From contig NZ_LZJF01000184.1 of NCBI RefSeq assembly GCF_001666835.1, positions 1-64,000 of the forward strand: a stretch of 64,000 nucleotides of DNA, in the 5' to 3' direction. Position 1 is the first letter of the stretch. Every line of letters begins with the position of its first letter. This DNA comes from Mycobacterium sp. E3251 (GTDB taxonomy: Bacteria; Actinomycetota; Actinomycetes; Mycobacteriales; Mycobacteriaceae). The position numbers and the translations under genes are program-made. Of the stretch, positions 26,041 through 34,760 are shown in pieces. The notes under the pieces were generated by a model. The model searched no databases, was not told the DNA's origin, and saw nothing but the letters and a program-made list of their open reading frames with translations.

Positions 26041-26054
26041 CTACTAATTAGTAG
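26041..26054. promoter_or_regulatory. Perfect 14-bp palindrome upstream of the marR gene (candidate operator)
   Basis: CTACTAATTAGTAG is a perfect inverted repeat in AT-rich sequence, 48-61 bases before the marR start. A smaller palindrome, AGCTAGCT, lies just before it (about 26029-26036). The size and position fit a MarR dimer site. No binding data are available. Confidence 0.6.
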
Positions 26055-26065
26055 CATTGGGGCCG

Positions 26066-26809
26066 TCAAAGTACTTGGGACAAGAATCGCTGTAGCCGTT
26101 CCGTCTGCGCAGCTTCGAAAATCTGCTCCGGGGGCCCGGATTCCACCACCTTGCCCCGATCCATGAAGACCACGGCGTCGGATGCCGAGCGGGCGAAGCC
26201 CATTTCGTGGGTGACCACGATCATCGTCATGCCGTCGGCGCCGAGGTCTGCGATGAGTTGCAGAATCCCTTTCACCGTTTCCGGATCCAGCGCCGAAGTC
26301 GCCTCGTCGAAGAACATCACCTGGGGCGCCATGGCCAGCGCGCGGGCGATGGCGACCCGTTGTTGTTGGCCCCCGGACAGCATGCCGGGCCGGGCATCGG
26401 CCTTGTGCTTCAGGCCAACTCGCTCCAATTGGTTCAGCGCCAGGTCGCGGGCCTCGTCGGCCGGCAGGTGCCGCAACTTGCGCGGCGCCATCGCGACGTT
26501 TTTCAGCACGCTCAGATGCGGGAAGAGGTTGAAATGCTGAAACACCATGCCGATGCGCTGTCGTAGTTCGTTGGGATCGTCGCGTAACACCGATCGCCCG
26601 TCCAGCAGGATGTCGCCGCTATCGGGTTCGTACAACCGGTTCAAGGTGCGCAGCAGCGTCGACTTGCCCGAGCCGGACGGTCCGATGACCGCGGCGGTGG
26701 TGCCCGCCGGAGCCTCGAAATCGACGCCACGCAGCACTTTGTTCCCGCCCAGTGTCTGGTGAATATCCTTGGCGGCCAATGAAACCGACCGACGGGCCGG
26801 GGCGCTCAC
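26066..26809 (-). CDS. Polar amino-acid ABC transporter ATPase (GlnQ-like)
   Basis: 247 residues. Walker A is GPSGSGKST, the Q-loop is MVFQHFNLFPHL, the ABC signature is LSGGQQQRVAIARAL, Walker B is VMFFDEATSALDP, and the switch His is in VVTHEMGFAR. It is closest to GlnQ/HisP-type importers. Start is GTG 26809, overlapping the stop of the fused binding protein/permease as GTGA. The longer frame reaching 27895 is antisense-like noise and not coding. Confidence 0.95.
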   Translation of the reverse strand: MSAPARRSVSLAAKDIHQTLGGNKVLRGVDFEAPAGTTAAVIGPSGSGKSTLLRTLNRLYEPDSGDILLDGRSVLRDDPNELRQRIGMVFQHFNLFPHLSVLKNVAMAPRKLRHLPADEARDLALNQLERVGLKHKADARPGMLSGGQQQRVAIARALAMAPQVMFFDEATSALDPETVKGILQLIADLGADGMTMIVVTHEMGFARSASDAVVFMDRGKVVESGPPEQIFEAAQTERLQRFLSQVL

Positions 26810-28623
26810 GTGATCTCCTGGCCGAACTTCGTCGCCAGCAGCTCGGCATTGTCGTCGAGGTCGGGGGAGCCCCGGCCCCGGCGCAGGCGCGCGTCGATGT
26901 AATTCACCAAATGCGTCAACGGAATGGTCAACATCAGATAGAAGAGGCCGGCGGCCACCAACGGTGAGAGGCTGCCGGTCTGGGCATTCAAATCCCGGCC
27001 CACCTGAAAGAGTTCCCGCTGATCGGCGATCAGGCCAAGGAAGTACACCAGCGCGGAGGCCTTCAACAACCCGATGAATTGATTGACCAGTGCCGGCAAT
27101 ACCCGCCGTATTCCTTGCGGCACCACCACCAGCCGCATCGCGGTCGTGTAACTGAACCCCAGCGCGCGGGAGGCCTCCAACTGGCCGGGGTCCACGCTTT
27201 GTATTCCGGAGCGCAGGATTTCGCCGATGTAGGCGGCGGCCATCAACCCCAGCGCGGCTATTCCCAAGGGGTAAGGGTTTTTGTTCGTCAGTCCGCCGAC
27301 CAATGGCCCGATGCCCATCCCGATCAGCAGGATGATCACCACTTCGGGCAGGCCGCGGAAGATGTCGGTGTATACCCGCGCCGGCCAGCGCAGCCAGCGC
27401 CGGTGCGAGATGCCCGCCATGGCCAGCACCATCCCCAGCGTCAGGCCGATCACGATGGCGCTGTTGGTCAAAATCAGGGTGTTGGGCAGCCCGGTCGTGA
27501 ACAGAACGGGAATGGCTCGGCGGTACATCTCCCAGTCGAAGAACGAATCGCGCAACTGTGCCAGCGCCGATTTGGGCGCGGCCGGACCTGTCGGCGCACG
27601 GTGTTGGCTCGCGACGATCGCGGCGAAATCCGGCAGATTCGGGACCGGCGCCGCTTTCGACCCGGGCTTCCATCCCGGCGGCAGCGTGCGCGGCACCCAG
27701 TCGCAGTACAGTTTGGCCCACGTGCCGTCGGCAATCACCGCGTCCAGCCCGGAGTTCAGCGCGTCGATCAGCGGCTTGTTCTCCTTCGCGACCGCGTAAG
27801 CCACGAAATTGCCTGGGCTGAAAGTATTCGCGACGGTCACCGCGGGATCGCGCGGCCGAACGACGGTCGAGGCAAGCGTTCCGGGCGCCACCCACGCATC
27901 GATCTGCCGGGTCTTGAGGCTGGCGTACAGGGTGGCGAAGCCGGGATACTTCACCGGCTGCAGATGCAGGGTGTCGACGACGTATGACTCCTCGACGGTG
28001 CCCTGGACGACGCCGATGCGCTGGCCGACGGCCAGGTCGCTGAACTTGTGGATCGGTGAGCCCGGGGGCACCACCAGGGAGTAGAAGCCGAAGTCGTAGC
28101 CGTTGGTGAACGCGACGGTGTGCCGGCGTTGGTCGGTCGCTTTCACCGACGCCGATCCGACGTCGAAGCGCCGGGACGCCACCTGGGCGAGCAACGCGGA
28201 GAAGTCGGTGCTGACGAAGCGCAACTGCAGATGCAGCTTGTCGGCGATGGCGCGCAGCAGCAAGTTGTCGAAGCCGCTGAATTCGCCGGTGGGATTGATG
28301 CAGATGTTGGGCGGGGCATCCGACAGCGTGCCCACGGTCAGCACGCCCGGCGTGCCGAGCCCGAGCGCTCCGACGTCAACCGCGGTGAGCGGTTCGACGG
28401 ATTGTGTGGTGTCCCGGTCTTCCCGGGGCTTGGGCTCGGTCTCGGTCAGATCCTTGGGCAGGGCCCTTGCGCTGTCCAAGCCGGCCGGCGCGCATTGATT
28501 CCAGTCGGCAGCCGCGGGTGCGGCCGGCCCGCCTAATGCCATGCCGCACACCAGCACCGTCGTCGCGGCCAGTCCGAACAGCCTTGCGCGGCGCTGGGTG
28601 CGCCGGTCCACGCGCGCATTCAT
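26806..28623 (-). CDS. Fused substrate-binding protein and permease of a polar amino-acid (glutamine-type) ABC importer
   Basis: About 605 residues. There is a signal/anchor segment (residues ~14-40). A periplasmic-binding-protein domain (about 90-335) contains GEFSGFDNLLLRAIADKL and FDVGSASVKATDQRR. A permease domain of the HisM/GlnP type (about 370-590) has TNSAIVIGLTLGMVLAM and the EAA-like loop GQLEASRALGFSYTTAMRLVVVPQG. ATG 28623 was chosen; GTG 28632 adds three residues. The substrate is probably glutamine or a similar amino acid, by family only. Confidence 0.93.
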   Translation of the reverse strand: MNARVDRRTQRRARLFGLAATTVLVCGMALGGPAAPAAADWNQCAPAGLDSARALPKDLTETEPKPREDRDTTQSVEPLTAVDVGALGLGTPGVLTVGTLSDAPPNICINPTGEFSGFDNLLLRAIADKLHLQLRFVSTDFSALLAQVASRRFDVGSASVKATDQRRHTVAFTNGYDFGFYSLVVPPGSPIHKFSDLAVGQRIGVVQGTVEESYVVDTLHLQPVKYPGFATLYASLKTRQIDAWVAPGTLASTVVRPRDPAVTVANTFSPGNFVAYAVAKENKPLIDALNSGLDAVIADGTWAKLYCDWVPRTLPPGWKPGSKAAPVPNLPDFAAIVASQHRAPTGPAAPKSALAQLRDSFFDWEMYRRAIPVLFTTGLPNTLILTNSAIVIGLTLGMVLAMAGISHRRWLRWPARVYTDIFRGLPEVVIILLIGMGIGPLVGGLTNKNPYPLGIAALGLMAAAYIGEILRSGIQSVDPGQLEASRALGFSYTTAMRLVVVPQGIRRVLPALVNQFIGLLKASALVYFLGLIADQRELFQVGRDLNAQTGSLSPLVAAGLFYLMLTIPLTHLVNYIDARLRRGRGSPDLDDNAELLATKFGQEIT

Positions 28624-28671
28624 CCCTGCCACCGTATCGACAGGGCGGCCGCTTCGTCGGGTGAGCGTGCT

Positions 28672-29412
28672 TTACAGCGCCAGCGACGGCGCGACGCCTA
28701 CGGCTTCGGCGTCGACGAGCACCTCGAGCGGCTCGGGCACCACGGGGCCCACGTCGTCGGGTGCGGTGAACACCCTGCGCCTCGAGAGTTCGGCCAGCAT
28801 GGTCTGGGCCATCAGGTAGGAGCGGCCGACGCACGCGGCCCGGGCGGCCTCGGGGTCGCGCCGGTGTATCGCGGACGTCTCGTCTTCGTAGAACGGCAGC
28901 ATCTCTTCGCGGCTGCCCTGATAGATCAGCCAGAACACCCGGGGCACCAGGTTTTGCGACGCGCGGATCGTGGCGTGCAGCCTTGGTCCGGCGTATTCGT
29001 CGTTGATGGTGCGCCGGTACTCCGCGGCGATGTCGCAGAAGGCCCGCGAATCCTTCGCGGTGCGCAGTGATCGCATGAAGGCGTCGAGCTGACCCAGGAT
29101 CCGCGGGGTGGGGCTGGTGGCGGCGCGCGCGGAGGCGATGCCGTTGAGCAGACCCTCGAGCTCATGGTGTTCGAGGACGGTGGCTTCGTCGAACCGCTCG
29201 ACGAACGCCCCGCGGTGATATCGGGTGGAGACAATGCCGTCGTGTTCGAGTTGGACCAGCGCCTCTTGAATGGGGACGCGGCTTACGCCCAGCCCCAGCG
29301 CGATCTCATTGCGATCGACGCGGTCACCGGTGCGCAACTTGCCCGTCAGCAAGAGGTGCAGGATGTGCGAAACAACCAGGTCCTTTTCTTTGACCCCGTA
29401 TTTCTTCGGCAT
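28672..29412 (-). CDS. GntR/FadR-type transcriptional regulator (Rv0043c-like)
   Basis: 246 residues. The winged HTH is at about residues 10-70, with LRTGDRVDRNEIALGLGVSRVPIQEALVQLEHDGIV, a standard GntR signature. The C-terminal FCD-like helical effector domain contains DIAAEYRRTINDEYAGPRL. It binds a small ligand not predictable here. It lies 48 bases upstream of the ABC importer in the same direction, so it is a candidate regulator of that transporter. Confidence 0.92.
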   Translation of the reverse strand: MPKKYGVKEKDLVVSHILHLLLTGKLRTGDRVDRNEIALGLGVSRVPIQEALVQLEHDGIVSTRYHRGAFVERFDEATVLEHHELEGLLNGIASARAATSPTPRILGQLDAFMRSLRTAKDSRAFCDIAAEYRRTINDEYAGPRLHATIRASQNLVPRVFWLIYQGSREEMLPFYEDETSAIHRRDPEAARAACVGRSYLMAQTMLAELSRRRVFTAPDDVGPVVPEPLEVLVDAEAVGVAPSLAL

Positions 29413-29524
29413 TTCGTCGTTGAGTCTCTTTCAAACAAACCCGATGCGGTCATCAGCGCGAGAAGTTTCTCACGAGCGGGCTCGTATTTTCCGGGGTTTC
29501 ACCGATAAATGGTTGGCGACGGGG

Positions 29525-30310
29525 CTAACGACTATCCCGCCACCGGCACAGCGCTTCCGCCGCGCCGAGGTTGTAATCCGGTCCGTCGCACGCGACGGTC
29601 AGCAGCGTGACTCCGAGGCCGACAAGCTTCTCGGCATTGTCGACCAGCCCGCCGCCGTCCTGCACGGCGGCCGAGCGCTCGATGCTCGCCGGGTCGCGGC
29701 CGACGTCGGCGCAATGCCGGGCCAGGACGTCCGCCTTGGCCGGGAACTCGTCGGCGGAGGTGAAACTGTGCCACAGGTCGGCGTATTCGGCGACCAGTCG
29801 CAGCGTCTTGCGCTCACCGCCCCCGCCGATCAGGATCGGGATTTCGCGGGTCGGCCGGGGGTTCAGTTTCGCTAGCCGTGCCTTGATCCGGGGGAGCGCG
29901 CCCGCGAGGTCGTCGAGGCGGCTGCCCGCGGTGCCGAACTCGTAGCCGTACTCGTCATAGTCCTTCTGCTTCCAGCCCGAGCCGATCCCCAGCACAAGCC
30001 GGCCGTCGGAAATGTGATCGACCGTGCGGGCCATGTCGGCCAGCAGCTCAGGATTCCGGTACGAGTTACACGTGACCAGCGCGCCGATCTGGATGCGCGA
30101 GGTCTGCTCGGCCCACGCCCCGAGCATCGTCCAGCATTCGAAATGCGCACCGTCGGGATCGCCGTAGAGGGGGAAGAAGTGGTCCCAGTTGAAGGCGATG
30201 TCGACGCCGATGTCCTCGCAGCGACGCACGGCGTCCCGGATTTGGCGATACTGCGGCGCGTGCTGAGGCTGCAGTTGCACGCCGATGCGGATGGGGCGGT
30301 CAGGGCTCAT
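29525..30310 (-). CDS. F420-dependent LLM-class oxidoreductase (Rv0044c-like)
   Basis: 261 residues of the luciferase-like monooxygenase fold. It has VDIAFNWDHFFPLYGDPDGAHFECWTMLGAWAEQT, then the signature SDGRLVLGIGSGWKQKDYDEYGYEFGT and PILIGGGGERKTLRLVAEYADLW. Close relatives use coenzyme F420. The substrate is unknown. It is 15 bases downstream of the alpha/beta-hydrolase gene, so the two are probably co-transcribed. Confidence 0.93.
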   Translation of the reverse strand: MSPDRPIRIGVQLQPQHAPQYRQIRDAVRRCEDIGVDIAFNWDHFFPLYGDPDGAHFECWTMLGAWAEQTSRIQIGALVTCNSYRNPELLADMARTVDHISDGRLVLGIGSGWKQKDYDEYGYEFGTAGSRLDDLAGALPRIKARLAKLNPRPTREIPILIGGGGERKTLRLVAEYADLWHSFTSADEFPAKADVLARHCADVGRDPASIERSAAVQDGGGLVDNAEKLVGLGVTLLTVACDGPDYNLGAAEALCRWRDSR

Positions 30311-30325
30311 GAGACCACCGTAGGC

Positions 30326-31240
30326 TCAACCCGCGTCGAGCACCCCGCGCAGCAGACCGATGAGGGCGAGGGGCTGGTCGCTTTGCACGGAATGACCGGA
30401 ATCCTCGACGACGTGCGCCGCGCGGAAATGCTTTGTGCGACGGCTGAGTTCGGCCGCGTCGTCGTCGCTGACGAATCCCGATTTGCCGCCGCGGATAAGT
30501 GTGATCGGCGCCGACAGCTTGTCCACGTCCTCCCACAGGACGTCGAAGTCGGGGAACTTGCGGATGGCGTCGTAGCGCCACGTCCAGTTGCCGTTGTCCA
30601 GCCGGCGCGAGTTGTGAAACACGCCGCGGCGCAGCGCCTTCACCTCGCGGTGTGGCGCCGCGGCGATCGTCAGGTCCAGCATGGCCTGGAAGCTTGGGAA
30701 TTCGCGTTCCCCGTGCATCAACGCCACCGTGCCCTGCTGTTCCTTGGTCATCTCCGAGTGCCGCTGCAGCGCCGAAGGGGTGACGTCGATCAAGACCAGC
30801 TCGTTGACGAGTTCGGGCGCCACGGCGGCCAGCCGTAACGCGGTCAAGCCGCCCAGCGACATGCCCACGACGAGATCGGCGTCGGAGGCGTGTTCGCGTA
30901 GTGCCGGCAACAGGGCGTCGGCGTTGATCTGTGGCGAGTAGTCACCGTCCTCGCGCCATGCCGAATGGCCGTGCCCGGGAAGGTCTACGGCCAGCGCGGG
31001 CTCGCTGAGGCCGACGATGACCGTGTCCCAGGTGTGCGCGTTCTGCCCGCCGCCGTGCAGAAAGACGATCCGCGGGGGAGAGGCACCCCAGCGCAGCGCG
31101 CTGATTTTGCCCTCGGCCGTGCCCGATTCGACCCGCTGGACGTCGGGCAGCGGACCCTCGACCCCGGCCTGCTCGGCGTTCTCGTGCAGCAGCGAGAACT
31201 CAGACAGTCCGTCCAGTTCGTCTCCGGAGATTTCGGTCAC
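30326..31240 (-). CDS. Alpha/beta-hydrolase (Rv0045c-like esterase)
   Basis: 304 residues. The nucleophile elbow is GMSLGG, the oxyanion region is FLHGGGQNAHTWD, and the catalytic His is in VEDSGHSVQSDQP. The acid is probably the Asp/Glu near LIRGGKSGFVSDDDA. Rv0045c is a known short-chain ester hydrolase with strict selectivity. Start is ATG 31240. The gene is followed by the F420 enzyme in the same operon. Confidence 0.93.
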   Translation of the reverse strand: MTEISGDELDGLSEFSLLHENAEQAGVEGPLPDVQRVESGTAEGKISALRWGASPPRIVFLHGGGQNAHTWDTVIVGLSEPALAVDLPGHGHSAWREDGDYSPQINADALLPALREHASDADLVVGMSLGGLTALRLAAVAPELVNELVLIDVTPSALQRHSEMTKEQQGTVALMHGEREFPSFQAMLDLTIAAAPHREVKALRRGVFHNSRRLDNGNWTWRYDAIRKFPDFDVLWEDVDKLSAPITLIRGGKSGFVSDDDAAELSRRTKHFRAAHVVEDSGHSVQSDQPLALIGLLRGVLDAG

Positions 31241-31484
31241 GATCTACAGACACTAGCGCCGCCGCTTAGAGGCCGTAACGACGTCGGCCATCGGCGGGCC
31301 AGAAGGGGTGCGTCGCTCGGCCATCCGATGGGGCGATCGGTAATCATTCGTGCTTCTGCCGCAACGCCATTCGCTGCAGGGGGCGCGACGAATCGGCTGC
31401 AACGACCGCGAGCGTAACGCTGCGGCGAATCCAAAGGAGAAATCGCCGTGGCGTTACGCCCGCGGGTCGGTAGTTCGAACCGAG

Positions 31485-32582
31485 TTAGCCCTCGATGATG
31501 AATTCTTCGAGCTGCGTGCGCGCCACGTCATCGGGCAGCTGCTGCGGCGGGCTCTTCATCAGGTAGGCCGACGCCGGGATGACCGGGCCGCCGATGCCGC
31601 GGTCCTTGGCGATCTTGGCCGCCCGCACCGCGTCGATGATGACGCCCGCCGAGTTCGGCGAGTCCCACACCTCGAGCTTGTACTCCAGGTTCAACGGCAC
31701 GTCACCGAACGCGCGACCCTCCAGTCGCACGTACGCCCACTTGCGGTCGTCGAGCCAGCCGACGTGGTCGGACGGGCCGATGTGCACGTCTTTGGTCTTG
31801 AACTCGCGCTGCAGGTTAGAGGTGACGGCCTGCGTCTTGGAGATCTTCTTGGACTCCAGCCGCTCGCGCTCGAGCATGTTGAGGAAGTCCATGTTGCCGC
31901 CGACGTTGAGCTGCATGGTGCGGTCCAGTTGCACGCCGCGGTCCTCGAACAGCTTGGCCATCACGCGGTGGGTGATGGTGGCGCCGACCTGGCTCTTGAT
32001 GTCGTCGCCCACGATCGGCACGCCCGCGTCGGCGAACTTCTTGGCCCACACCGGGTCCGAGGCGATGAACACCGGCAGCGCGTTGACGAACGCCACGCCG
32101 GCGTCGATGGCGCACTGGGCGTAGAACTTGTCGGCCTCTTCCGAGCCCACCGGCAGGTACGACACCAGCACGTCGACCTCGGCATCCTTGAGCGCCTTGA
32201 CCACGTCGACCGGCTCGACGTCGGACAGCTCGATGGTGTCGGCGTAGTACTTGCCGATTCCGTCCAGCGTCGGGCCGCGCTGCACGACCACGTTGGTGGG
32301 CGGCACGTCGGCGATCTTGATCGTGTTGTTCTCCGAGGCGAAGATCGCGTCGGACAGGTCGAAGCCGACCTTCTTGGCGTCCACGTCGAACGCGGCGACG
32401 AACTTGACGTCGCGCACGTGGTACTGGCCGAACTTGACGTGCATCAGGCCGGGCACGGTGCTGTTCTCGTCGGCGTTCTGGTAGTACTCGACGCCCTGTA
32501 CCAGCGAAGACGCGCAGTTACCGACGCCGACAATGGCGACTCGTACCTCCGTCGACGCGATTGGCGCGTTCTGGTCACTCAT
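31485..32582 (-). CDS. ino1: Inositol-3-phosphate synthase
   Basis: 365 residues. The NAD-binding motif VAIVGVGNCASSLVQG is near the N-terminus, and the active-site stretch LNVGGNMDFLN with Lys-rich SKKISKTQAV is characteristic. It converts glucose-6-phosphate to myo-inositol-3-phosphate, feeding phosphatidylinositol, mannosides and mycothiol. AGGAG lies before ATG 32582. It is 60 bases downstream of the padR gene, consistent with a padR-ino1 operon. The 244-base space after its end (31241-31484) shows no gene that I can support. Confidence 0.98.
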   Translation of the reverse strand: MSDQNAPIASTEVRVAIVGVGNCASSLVQGVEYYQNADENSTVPGLMHVKFGQYHVRDVKFVAAFDVDAKKVGFDLSDAIFASENNTIKIADVPPTNVVVQRGPTLDGIGKYYADTIELSDVEPVDVVKALKDAEVDVLVSYLPVGSEEADKFYAQCAIDAGVAFVNALPVFIASDPVWAKKFADAGVPIVGDDIKSQVGATITHRVMAKLFEDRGVQLDRTMQLNVGGNMDFLNMLERERLESKKISKTQAVTSNLQREFKTKDVHIGPSDHVGWLDDRKWAYVRLEGRAFGDVPLNLEYKLEVWDSPNSAGVIIDAVRAAKIAKDRGIGGPVIPASAYLMKSPPQQLPDDVARTQLEEFIIEG

Positions 32583-32642
32583 AAGGGCGTTCTCCTAACT
32601 CCATAACTCTGTGTCGCAGCTGATGAATTTCGTGCAGGGGTT

Positions 32643-33185
32643 TTACGTCTGCTCGGAGAGGCCGGGCATCGCCCGCTCCGCAGCAATGAGCTCGTTGAGC
32701 CACTTCACTTCGCGCTCACTGGACTCGAGCCCCAGTTGGTGAAGTTGGCGGGTGTAGCGGTCGAACGAGTTACTGGCCCGCGCCACGGCTTCGCGCAGGC
32801 CTTCTCGCCGCTCCTCGACCTGACGGCGGCGGCCTTCCAGGATGCGCATCCGCGCCTCCGCCGGAGTCCGGTTGAAGAACGCCAGGTGCACCCCGAAGCC
32901 GTCGTCGGTGTAGTTGTGCGGGCCGGTGTCGGCCACCAGCTCAGCGAAGCGCCGACGGCCCTCGTCAGTTAGCTGGTAGACGCGCCGGGCCCGCCGAACG
33001 GGCGTTCCGGCCGGGGCGGCGTCCTCGGCGATCAACCCTTCGGCCTGCATCCGCCGGAGGGCCGGGTACAGCGAACCGTACGAGAACGCACGAAACGCAC
33101 CGAGGAGGCCGGTCAGCCGTTTGCGCAACTCGTAACCATGCATCGGCGATTCGATGAGAAGGCCCAGGATGGCGAGCTCAAGCAT
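32643..33185 (-). CDS. PadR-family transcriptional regulator (Rv0047c-like)
   Basis: 180 residues. The PadR winged HTH is at the start: LAILGLLIESPMHGYELRKRL, then FSYGSLYPALRRMQAEGLI and RVYQLTDEGRRRFAELV. The C-terminal helical dimer domain includes RRRQVEERREGLREAVARA. AAAGGGGG lies about 6 bases before ATG 33185. Its placement just upstream of ino1 suggests it may regulate inositol synthesis. A TATCG-TCT-CGATA dyad lies 55 bases upstream. Confidence 0.93.
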   Translation of the reverse strand: MLELAILGLLIESPMHGYELRKRLTGLLGAFRAFSYGSLYPALRRMQAEGLIAEDAAPAGTPVRRARRVYQLTDEGRRRFAELVADTGPHNYTDDGFGVHLAFFNRTPAEARMRILEGRRRQVEERREGLREAVARASNSFDRYTRQLHQLGLESSEREVKWLNELIAAERAMPGLSEQT

Positions 33186-33239
33186 CGAATCACCCCCTTT
33201 GCACGGTTGGTTACGACGGTTCGACGCCTCGCGTAATCG

Positions 33240-33252
33240 TATCGTCTCGATA
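33240..33252. promoter_or_regulatory. Short inverted repeat upstream of padR (possible operator)
   Basis: TATCG (33240-33244) and CGATA (33248-33252) flank a 3-base spacer, 55-67 bases before the padR start and next to the AT-rich stretch TATATT. It is short enough to occur by chance. Confidence 0.3.
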
Positions 33253-33332
33253 TATTCGCCACAACACCACCGAATGTTCGTCCGCTATTGGTTCGGGTGC
33301 GCCGAAATCGAATCGCGCCGGGGACCGGCTGG

Positions 33333-34214
33333 CTAAGACGGCAGATTGAGTTGCTTGACGGTGCCGTCACCTGCGAAGACGATGTAGCCACCACCGTAGT
33401 CGCTCGAGACATACAGCGATAGCGAGAGCGCGCCGGGGGTGGTGGGGTCCGTCGCCGGTTCGATGTTCAGGTACTCGGTTTTGACGTCCGACGGCTTCAT
33501 GTGGAGGGTCTGCGGGGCTCCGCGCATGATGCCCACCGTCGCCGTGACGTCGAACTTGCTCAGGTCAACCGCAAGGGGAGCGTCCGCGGAGCTTTTCGCC
33601 GAGCTGCTCGGGTCGCCCCAGCCCCCGCGGTAGGTGTAGGCCAGCACCCGGCGATCGTCGGAGGGGTCCGGCCGGTCGAGGACGGCGTAGGTCGGGTAGA
33701 TCACGAGTCGATAGCCCACCGCGTCGCCGAACCGCTTGCGTGTTTGCTCGATCAGGCCCGTCAGCCCGCCGACCGAATGCAATTGGGTGGGCGGGGTCAG
33801 CACCACGGGGCCGACACCGTCGGGCTTGGCTCCGGGGTCGGTGGTGAAGTCCAGCGGTGATTGGGTGTTGCCGTACATGCCCCACCCGATGCCGACGCCC
33901 AACAGCACCGAGACGACGAAGGCGGCGGCAAGAACCCCCCAACCGCGGAGCTTCGGCGGCACCGGCCGGGCTTTGACCACCGGCGTCTGAAGCGCGCTGC
34001 TGTCGGTTTGCAGGTCGGTCACCAGGGCCTGCAGATCGCCGAGCGTGATCGCCTTGGTGGCCGCGCTGACCCGTTCCCGGTGCTCCTCCATGGAGAGCTC
34101 GCCGTCGGTCAGGGCGTTGTCCAGGATCTTGCAAGCGTCCTGCCGGTTGATGTCTTTGGCGCGGGTGTTCGCCGCCACAGCGCCGCCCAACGACGTCCCG
34201 AGCCATTTCGCCAC
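33333..34214 (-). CDS. DUF1707-containing membrane protein (Rv0048c-like)
   Basis: 293 residues from GTG 34214 (AKWLGTSLGG). The N-terminal DUF1707-like motif is DACKILDNALTDGELSMEEHRERVSAATKAITLGDLQALVTDL. One membrane helix is near residues 88-110 (VLAAAFVVSVLLGVGIGW). The rest is an extracytoplasmic domain ending SDYGGGYIVFAGDGTVKQLNL. The frame continues upstream to 35198, but that part is antisense to ponA1 and not coding. Function is unknown. Confidence 0.9.
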   Translation of the reverse strand: MAKWLGTSLGGAVAANTRAKDINRQDACKILDNALTDGELSMEEHRERVSAATKAITLGDLQALVTDLQTDSSALQTPVVKARPVPPKLRGWGVLAAAFVVSVLLGVGIGWGMYGNTQSPLDFTTDPGAKPDGVGPVVLTPPTQLHSVGGLTGLIEQTRKRFGDAVGYRLVIYPTYAVLDRPDPSDDRRVLAYTYRGGWGDPSSSAKSSADAPLAVDLSKFDVTATVGIMRGAPQTLHMKPSDVKTEYLNIEPATDPTTPGALSLSLYVSSDYGGGYIVFAGDGTVKQLNLPS

Positions 34215-34328
34215 GGGGATGATCGTAGAGTCCGGCCCCGGTCCGGCACAGAATTCACCCGCCTGTACTCGGCTCGGGCCGCGACGGGTTTGGTTGCGTA
34301 TCGGTGGTCCGGATGGCGACGTACTCTG

Positions 34329-34760
34329 GTGGGCGTGCGACTGCAGCGACAAGTGGTGGACTACGCGCTCCGGCGGCGAGCACTGCTGGCCGAGGTGTAC
34401 TCGGGCCGCACGGGCGTGTCGGAGGTGTGTGACGCGAACCCTTATCTGCTGCGGGCCGCCAAGTTTCACGGGAAACCAAGCCAGGTCATGTGCCCGATCT
34501 GCCGCAAGGAGCAGCTGACTCTGGTGTCGTGGGTGTTCGGTGAACACCTCGGTCCGGTATCGGGCTCGGCACGCACCGCCGAAGAGTTGGTCATGCTGGC
34601 GACCCGATTCGAGGAGTTCGCCGTCCACGTGGTGGAGGTATGCCGAACCTGCGAGTGGAATCATCTGGTCAAGTCGTACGTGCTCGGAGCGGCGCGCCCT
34701 CCCAAGGGCACCCGCGGTACGCGGACGGCGCGAAACGGCGCGCGCACGGCCATTGAATAA
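34329..34760 (+). CDS. DUF5318-type zinc-ribbon-like protein (Rv0049-like)
   Basis: 143 residues from GTG 34329 (GVRLQRQVVDYALRRR). Cys34, the pair CPIC (Cys55, Cys58) and the later CRTC (about 103-106) give a probable zinc ribbon. Length is near that of Rv0049 (137). It is divergent from the Rv0048c-like gene. Its stop overlaps the proposed TTG start of ponA1 by 8 bases, so the two may be coupled. Function is unknown, though its conserved position before ponA1 suggests a link with wall synthesis. Confidence 0.9.
   Translation: MGVRLQRQVVDYALRRRALLAEVYSGRTGVSEVCDANPYLLRAAKFHGKPSQVMCPICRKEQLTLVSWVFGEHLGPVSGSARTAEELVMLATRFEEFAVHVVEVCRTCEWNHLVKSYVLGAARPPKGTRGTRTARNGARTAIE

Noticed and set aside
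26810..27895. Upstream extension of the ABC ATPase frame
   Set aside because: It overlaps the permease part of the preceding gene in another frame, and the ATPase starts at the GTG overlapping that gene's stop.
31468..31482. T-arm-like CGGT-AGTTCGA-ACCG hairpin, considered as a tRNA fragment
   Set aside because: No acceptor, D or anticodon arms can be paired around it, and it falls at the end of ino1.
31450..31500. A very short plus-strand frame after an AAAGGAG sequence near 31434
   Set aside because: Only about 16 codons long and overlapping the end of ino1; no support as a gene.
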